Below are positions 61,143 through 64,000 of a stretch of 64,000 nt of DNA, one piece after another. Each line of letters begins with the position of its first letter. Within the stretch, counting starts at the first letter, position 1. The notes beneath the pieces were generated by a model that saw nothing but the letters and a program-made list of their open reading frames with translations, did not search any database and was not told the DNA's origin. The translations under genes were made by a program, and so were the position numbers. This DNA comes from Chamaesiphon sp041738715 (GTDB lineage: Bacteria > Cyanobacteriota > Cyanobacteriia > Cyanobacteriales > Chamaesiphonaceae): assembly GCA_041738715.1 (NCBI GenBank), contig JBGSPI010000052.1, forward strand, positions 1 through 64,000, in the 5' to 3' direction.

Positions 61143-61652
61143 CTATTCATAATTTCGATAGCCAACTTGTGCCAATTTTGCTTGTTTTTCCAGTACCATT
61201 TCTTTAAGACTCTGCCGATAGGATTGAACTTGAGCCAAGAGCGTCAAATCGTGGCTAGCCAGGATTTGAACGGCAAGTAATCCCGCATTAGTCGCATTGC
61301 CAATTGCCACTGTTGCTACCGGAATCCCTGCGGGCATTTGAACGATCGAGTATAACGAGTCAACGCCTTGTAATGTCTTCGTTTGGACAGGTACGCCAAT
61401 TACGGGTAAAGGAGTCAGAGATGCCACCATTCCAGGTAAATGGGCTGCGCCACCTGCCCCCGCGATAATCACCTTTAAACCCCGTTGGTGGGCTGTTTGG
61501 GCGTATTCTACCATCCGTTCGGGGGTGCGGTGTGCAGAGACGATCGCGACTTCATGGGGAATGGCAAACTGTTCGCAGATGTCAATCGCCGCTTTCATTG
61601 TCGGTAAGTCCGAGTCGCTACCCATGATGATGCCAACTACAGGATTTGTCAT
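61143..61652 (-). CDS. purE: N5-carboxyaminoimidazole ribonucleotide mutase
   Basis: A 169-residue class I PurE of de novo purine synthesis (N5-CAIR to CAIR). Motifs: IIMGSDSDLPTMKAA, IVSAHRTPERMVEYA, IAGAGGAAHLPGMVAS, GVPVQTKTLQGVDSLYSIVQMP and GNATNAGLLAVQIL. I used the ATG at 61652, where the family starts; the longer frame overlaps the divergent nagA region and lacks homology. purD, earlier in the pathway, is at 19369. Confidence 0.95.
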   Translation of the reverse strand: MTNPVVGIIMGSDSDLPTMKAAIDICEQFAIPHEVAIVSAHRTPERMVEYAQTAHQRGLKVIIAGAGGAAHLPGMVASLTPLPVIGVPVQTKTLQGVDSLYSIVQMPAGIPVATVAIGNATNAGLLAVQILASHDLTLLAQVQSYRQSLKEMVLEKQAKLAQVGYRNYE

Positions 61653-61751
61653 TGGATTTGATAGATTGAAGAGAAATTGTCCATTAACATCATACTTTGG
61701 TGATGATCGCCGACAGGCTCCGCCAACGACATAACCAATCCCCCCATAACC

Positions 61752-62927
61752 ATGAACAGTTGCAGAATTATTAATGCTCAGATCCCTGGATATCAAGGCA
61801 GACAACAGATCATCATTCGCGAGGACAAGATTAGTCAAGTGGGTGAATGTCTAGCTGCCGAAGATCTGCCGATCCTTGATGTTGCCGGGGATTGGATTTC
61901 GCTAGGTGGGGTGGATCTCCAGATTAATGGAGCCTTGGGATTAGCATTTCCCGATGTGCGGATGGAAGATTTTGGGCGACTGCGGGAGATTTGTGATTTT
62001 CTATGGGCAGAGGGTATCGATGGATTTTTGCCGACAATTGTAACTACTTCGATCGATAATATTCATCGATCGCTGAGTGTATTTGCTAAGTTTATGGCAC
62101 AGCAACGCCCTGGTACCGCCCAAGTTCTCGGCGTTCACTTGGAGGGGCCATTTTTAAACCCCCGGAAGCGGGGTGCCCATCCTGCCGTCTACTTGCAACC
62201 GCTAAGATTGAATTCAGTTTCAGCCATACTGCTTGAATATGCTCATGTCGTCAAAGTGATGACTCTTGCCCCTGAATTAGACCCCACAGACGCGGTAATT
62301 CACTATTTAAGGTCTTTAGATATTATCGTCAGTTTAGGACACTCTGAGGCAGATTTTGCCGAGGCAGAGAGCGCGTTTAATAGTGGCGCATCAATGGTAA
62401 CTCATGCTTTTAATGCTATGCCGGGACTGCATCACCGAGAGCCAGGACTGCTAGGAGCGGCTTTAACTCATCCTGGTGTAAAATGCGGGCTGATCGCTGA
62501 TGGAGAGCACATTCACCCGACGATGTTGCAAATATTATTGAGATCGGGTCAATATGCCCAAGGGTTATTTCTGGTCAGTGATGCTTTATCACCGTTAGGT
62601 TTGCCGGATGGAAAGTATCCTTGGGATAGTCGAGAAATTGAAGTAATTAATGGCACAGCGAGATTGCCCGATGGCACACTTTCAGGGACAACTCGATCGC
62701 TATTAGTTGGGGTACAAAATCTGGTTAAATGGGGGATCTGCGATGTCGGTCATGCGATCGCGCTGGCAACGATCTCGCCCCGTCATGCCTTGGCAAAGCC
62801 ATCCCCATGGGCAATTGATTTGGCGAATGATTATGTGGGAAATTCAGCAAATTTATTACGCTGGCATAGCGATTTTAACAGCCAATTAAGTTGGTCTCGA
62901 TTAGATCTTTTAGATCTTTCTCATTGA
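61752..62927 (+). CDS. nagA: N-acetylglucosamine-6-phosphate deacetylase
   Basis: A 391-residue amidohydrolase turning GlcNAc-6-phosphate into GlcN-6-phosphate. Motifs: DLQINGALGLAF near the N-terminus, VHLEGPFLNPRKRGAHP (metal and substrate), LGHSEADFAEAESAFNSGASMVTHAFNAMPGLHHREPG (metal histidines) and LVSDALSPLGLPDG with the catalytic Asp. It lies 99 bp from purE, divergent. Together with AnmK it points to amino-sugar recycling. Confidence 0.95.
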   Translation: MNSCRIINAQIPGYQGRQQIIIREDKISQVGECLAAEDLPILDVAGDWISLGGVDLQINGALGLAFPDVRMEDFGRLREICDFLWAEGIDGFLPTIVTTSIDNIHRSLSVFAKFMAQQRPGTAQVLGVHLEGPFLNPRKRGAHPAVYLQPLRLNSVSAILLEYAHVVKVMTLAPELDPTDAVIHYLRSLDIIVSLGHSEADFAEAESAFNSGASMVTHAFNAMPGLHHREPGLLGAALTHPGVKCGLIADGEHIHPTMLQILLRSGQYAQGLFLVSDALSPLGLPDGKYPWDSREIEVINGTARLPDGTLSGTTRSLLVGVQNLVKWGICDVGHAIALATISPRHALAKPSPWAIDLANDYVGNSANLLRWHSDFNSQLSWSRLDLLDLSH

Positions 62928-62930
62928 AAA

Positions 62931-62964
62931 AGATCACCGACTTTTTGGAAAAAGTCGGTGATCT
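62931..62964. terminator. Bidirectional terminator between nagA and lpdA
   Basis: AGATCACCGACTTTTT and AAAAAGTCGGTGATCT form a perfect 16-bp stem with a 2-base DNA centre (GG). Convergent genes on both sides and T/A runs in the arms make it a good terminator in both directions. Confidence 0.8.
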
Positions 62965-62980
62965 GGGCATTTGTGCTAAT

Positions 62981-64000
62981 TTAGTGAACTCCAGCCGCAC
63001 GTTTGTAAGCTTCGTCTAATACCTCAGACAGAGTAGGATGAGCGTGAACGTATGTTGCCAGATTTTGGATCGAATTACGCTGCGCGATCGCATTTGAAGC
63101 CTCATGAATCAGATCCGCCGCGTGCAAACCGATAATATGGGTACCTAATACCTCCCCAGTATCCTTGCGGTAAATTACCTTTGCCATCCCATCTGCTTCA
63201 CCTTCCGCGATCGCTTTCGAGTTACCTTTGAAATAGCTCCGCACCGCTGCAATCTCAAACCCACCAGCAGCAGCAGCTTCCTTGGCCTGAGTTTCGGTCA
63301 TCCCCACAAAACTAATCTCAGGATGGGTAAACGCCGCTGCGGGGATGCTCTGATAATCCATTTCACGCGATCGACCGCAGATATTTTCGACGGCGGTAAT
63401 CCCCTGTGCTGAAGCAGCATGAGCCAACATCATTTTACCCGTTGCATCACCGATCGCCCATAAATGGGGAACAGGATTGCCATCAATCAGTACCTCTAGT
63501 TTATCATTCACCGGAATGAATCCTCGACGGTCGAGAGCGACCCCCACAGCTTCCAAATTAAGATTTTTGGTATCAGGAATCCGTCCCGTCGCCACGAGGC
63601 AAGCATCGACCTCTAGGACTTCGACAACTTCCTTCGTCTTGGCATCGGCTAGTTCAATTACCACGGGCGAACCAGGGATTACCCGCTTGGCGAGAAGACT
63701 CGATCGAGCGTCAATGTCACGGGGATCGATTAAAATCCGTTTGGCAAGTTTCGCGATATCCAGATCGAATCCCGGCATTAATTGGTCGAGAAATTCGATA
63801 ATCGTCACTTCCGAACCCAACGCCGTATAGACATCAGAAAATTCCAACCCGATGTAACCACTGCCGATAATCGCCACCCACTGGGGAATTGTCTCTAATT
63901 TAATCGCATCATCGCTAGTAAATACCGTCTTGCCATCCACCTCAATTCCCGGTGGGACAAAGGGAATCGAACCTGAAGAAATCATCACATCCTTTGCCGT
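62981..64000 (-). CDS. lpdA: Dihydrolipoamide dehydrogenase (3' part, cut by window edge)
   Basis: The frame is open to the right edge, so only the C-terminal ~340 residues are seen. Present are the NAD-binding fold VAIIGSGYIGLEFSDVYTALGSEVTIIE, the FAD block HLWAIGDATGKMMLAHAASAQG, and the dimer-interface domain ending AHPTLSEVLDEAYKRA, which carries the catalytic His-Glu pair. The N-terminal FAD fold with the redox CxxxxC lies outside the window. It is the E3 subunit of pyruvate (and glycine cleavage) dehydrogenase complexes. Confidence 0.93.
   Translation of the reverse strand, partial: TAKDVMISSGSIPFVPPGIEVDGKTVFTSDDAIKLETIPQWVAIIGSGYIGLEFSDVYTALGSEVTIIEFLDQLMPGFDLDIAKLAKRILIDPRDIDARSSLLAKRVIPGSPVVIELADAKTKEVVEVLEVDACLVATGRIPDTKNLNLEAVGVALDRRGFIPVNDKLEVLIDGNPVPHLWAIGDATGKMMLAHAASAQGITAVENICGRSREMDYQSIPAAAFTHPEISFVGMTETQAKEAAAAGGFEIAAVRSYFKGNSKAIAEGEADGMAKVIYRKDTGEVLGTHIIGLHAADLIHEASNAIAQRNSIQNLATYVHAHPTLSEVLDEAYKRAAGVH

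Noticed and set aside
61653..61838. N-terminal extension of PurE
   Set aside because: It overlaps the divergent nagA start and has no family similarity; the ATG at 61652 is the normal PurE start.
1..64000. tRNA genes, rRNA genes or a complete insertion sequence
   Set aside because: No T-loop GTTCRA motif with a matching cloverleaf, no rRNA blocks and no transposase frame were seen by eye; a tRNAscan run would be decisive.

Overview
The window is chromosomal DNA from a cyanobacterium. Direct evidence is psaE (photosystem I), psbX (photosystem II), ycf66, a one-helix high-light-inducible protein, a phycobiliprotein-like protein, a cyAbrB regulator, sigF, plmA, a cmpABCD bicarbonate transporter and frequent GCGATCGC (HIP1) and CGATCG words. 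Genes are close to fully packed on both strands. I see no rRNA, tRNA, CRISPR array, prophage or complete insertion sequence. The species cannot be fixed from the sequence alone.

Layout. 1-1100 is decayed DNA: a protein kinase cut short after its N-lobe, and a uvrA 3' remnant with an internal deletion and a 25-bp insertion. 1275-2464 holds small stress-type genes (a secreted basic protein, CsbD, an Lmo0937-type membrane peptide); the first two are divergent and share a near-identical promoter motif. 2540-7821 is a two-gene sugar operon: sucrose synthase, then a GH65 disaccharide phosphorylase fused to beta-phosphoglucomutase. 7833-14351 is a CmpR-like LysR gene and cmpDCBA, with a divergent membrane Fe-S/cyclic-nucleotide-domain protein beyond (14859-17711). 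17843-25119 is mostly housekeeping (hisS, purD, a periplasmic binding lipoprotein, an M16 peptidase, anmK), and includes a yybP-ykoY-like manganese riboswitch in front of an N-terminally truncated manganese exporter. 25453-30573 has a Ser/Thr kinase, a VWA/metallopeptidase-like protein, a secreted tandem-repeat protein and a parvulin. 30685-37115 has gloA, eno, a frameshifted moeA, glgC and serS. 37360-44705 has a proline-rich lipoprotein, sigF, cyAbrB, hli, ycf66, psbX, a secreted HExxH protein and a second kinase. 44804-52911 has plmA, hemE, mutM, psaE, a radical SAM protein, an overlapping small-gene pair with dapB, and ilvC. 53089-64000 has pgeF, a CHAT-like/WD40 protein with altered dyad positions, an NDH-2, the phycobiliprotein-like pair, MuiA-like, purE, nagA and the 3' part of lpdA.

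Connected functions: carbon enters through CmpABCD; sucrose synthase, the GH65-PGM fusion and GlgC interconvert disaccharides, sugar phosphates and ADP-glucose; AnmK and NagA belong to cell-wall amino-sugar recycling; PlmA, SigF, cyAbrB and the kinases are regulators. The most interesting points are the riboswitch joined to a half-deleted exporter, the shared divergent stress promoter motif, the altered CHAT-like protein, the amyloid-like repeat protein, and the orphan phycobiliprotein overlapping an unknown gene.
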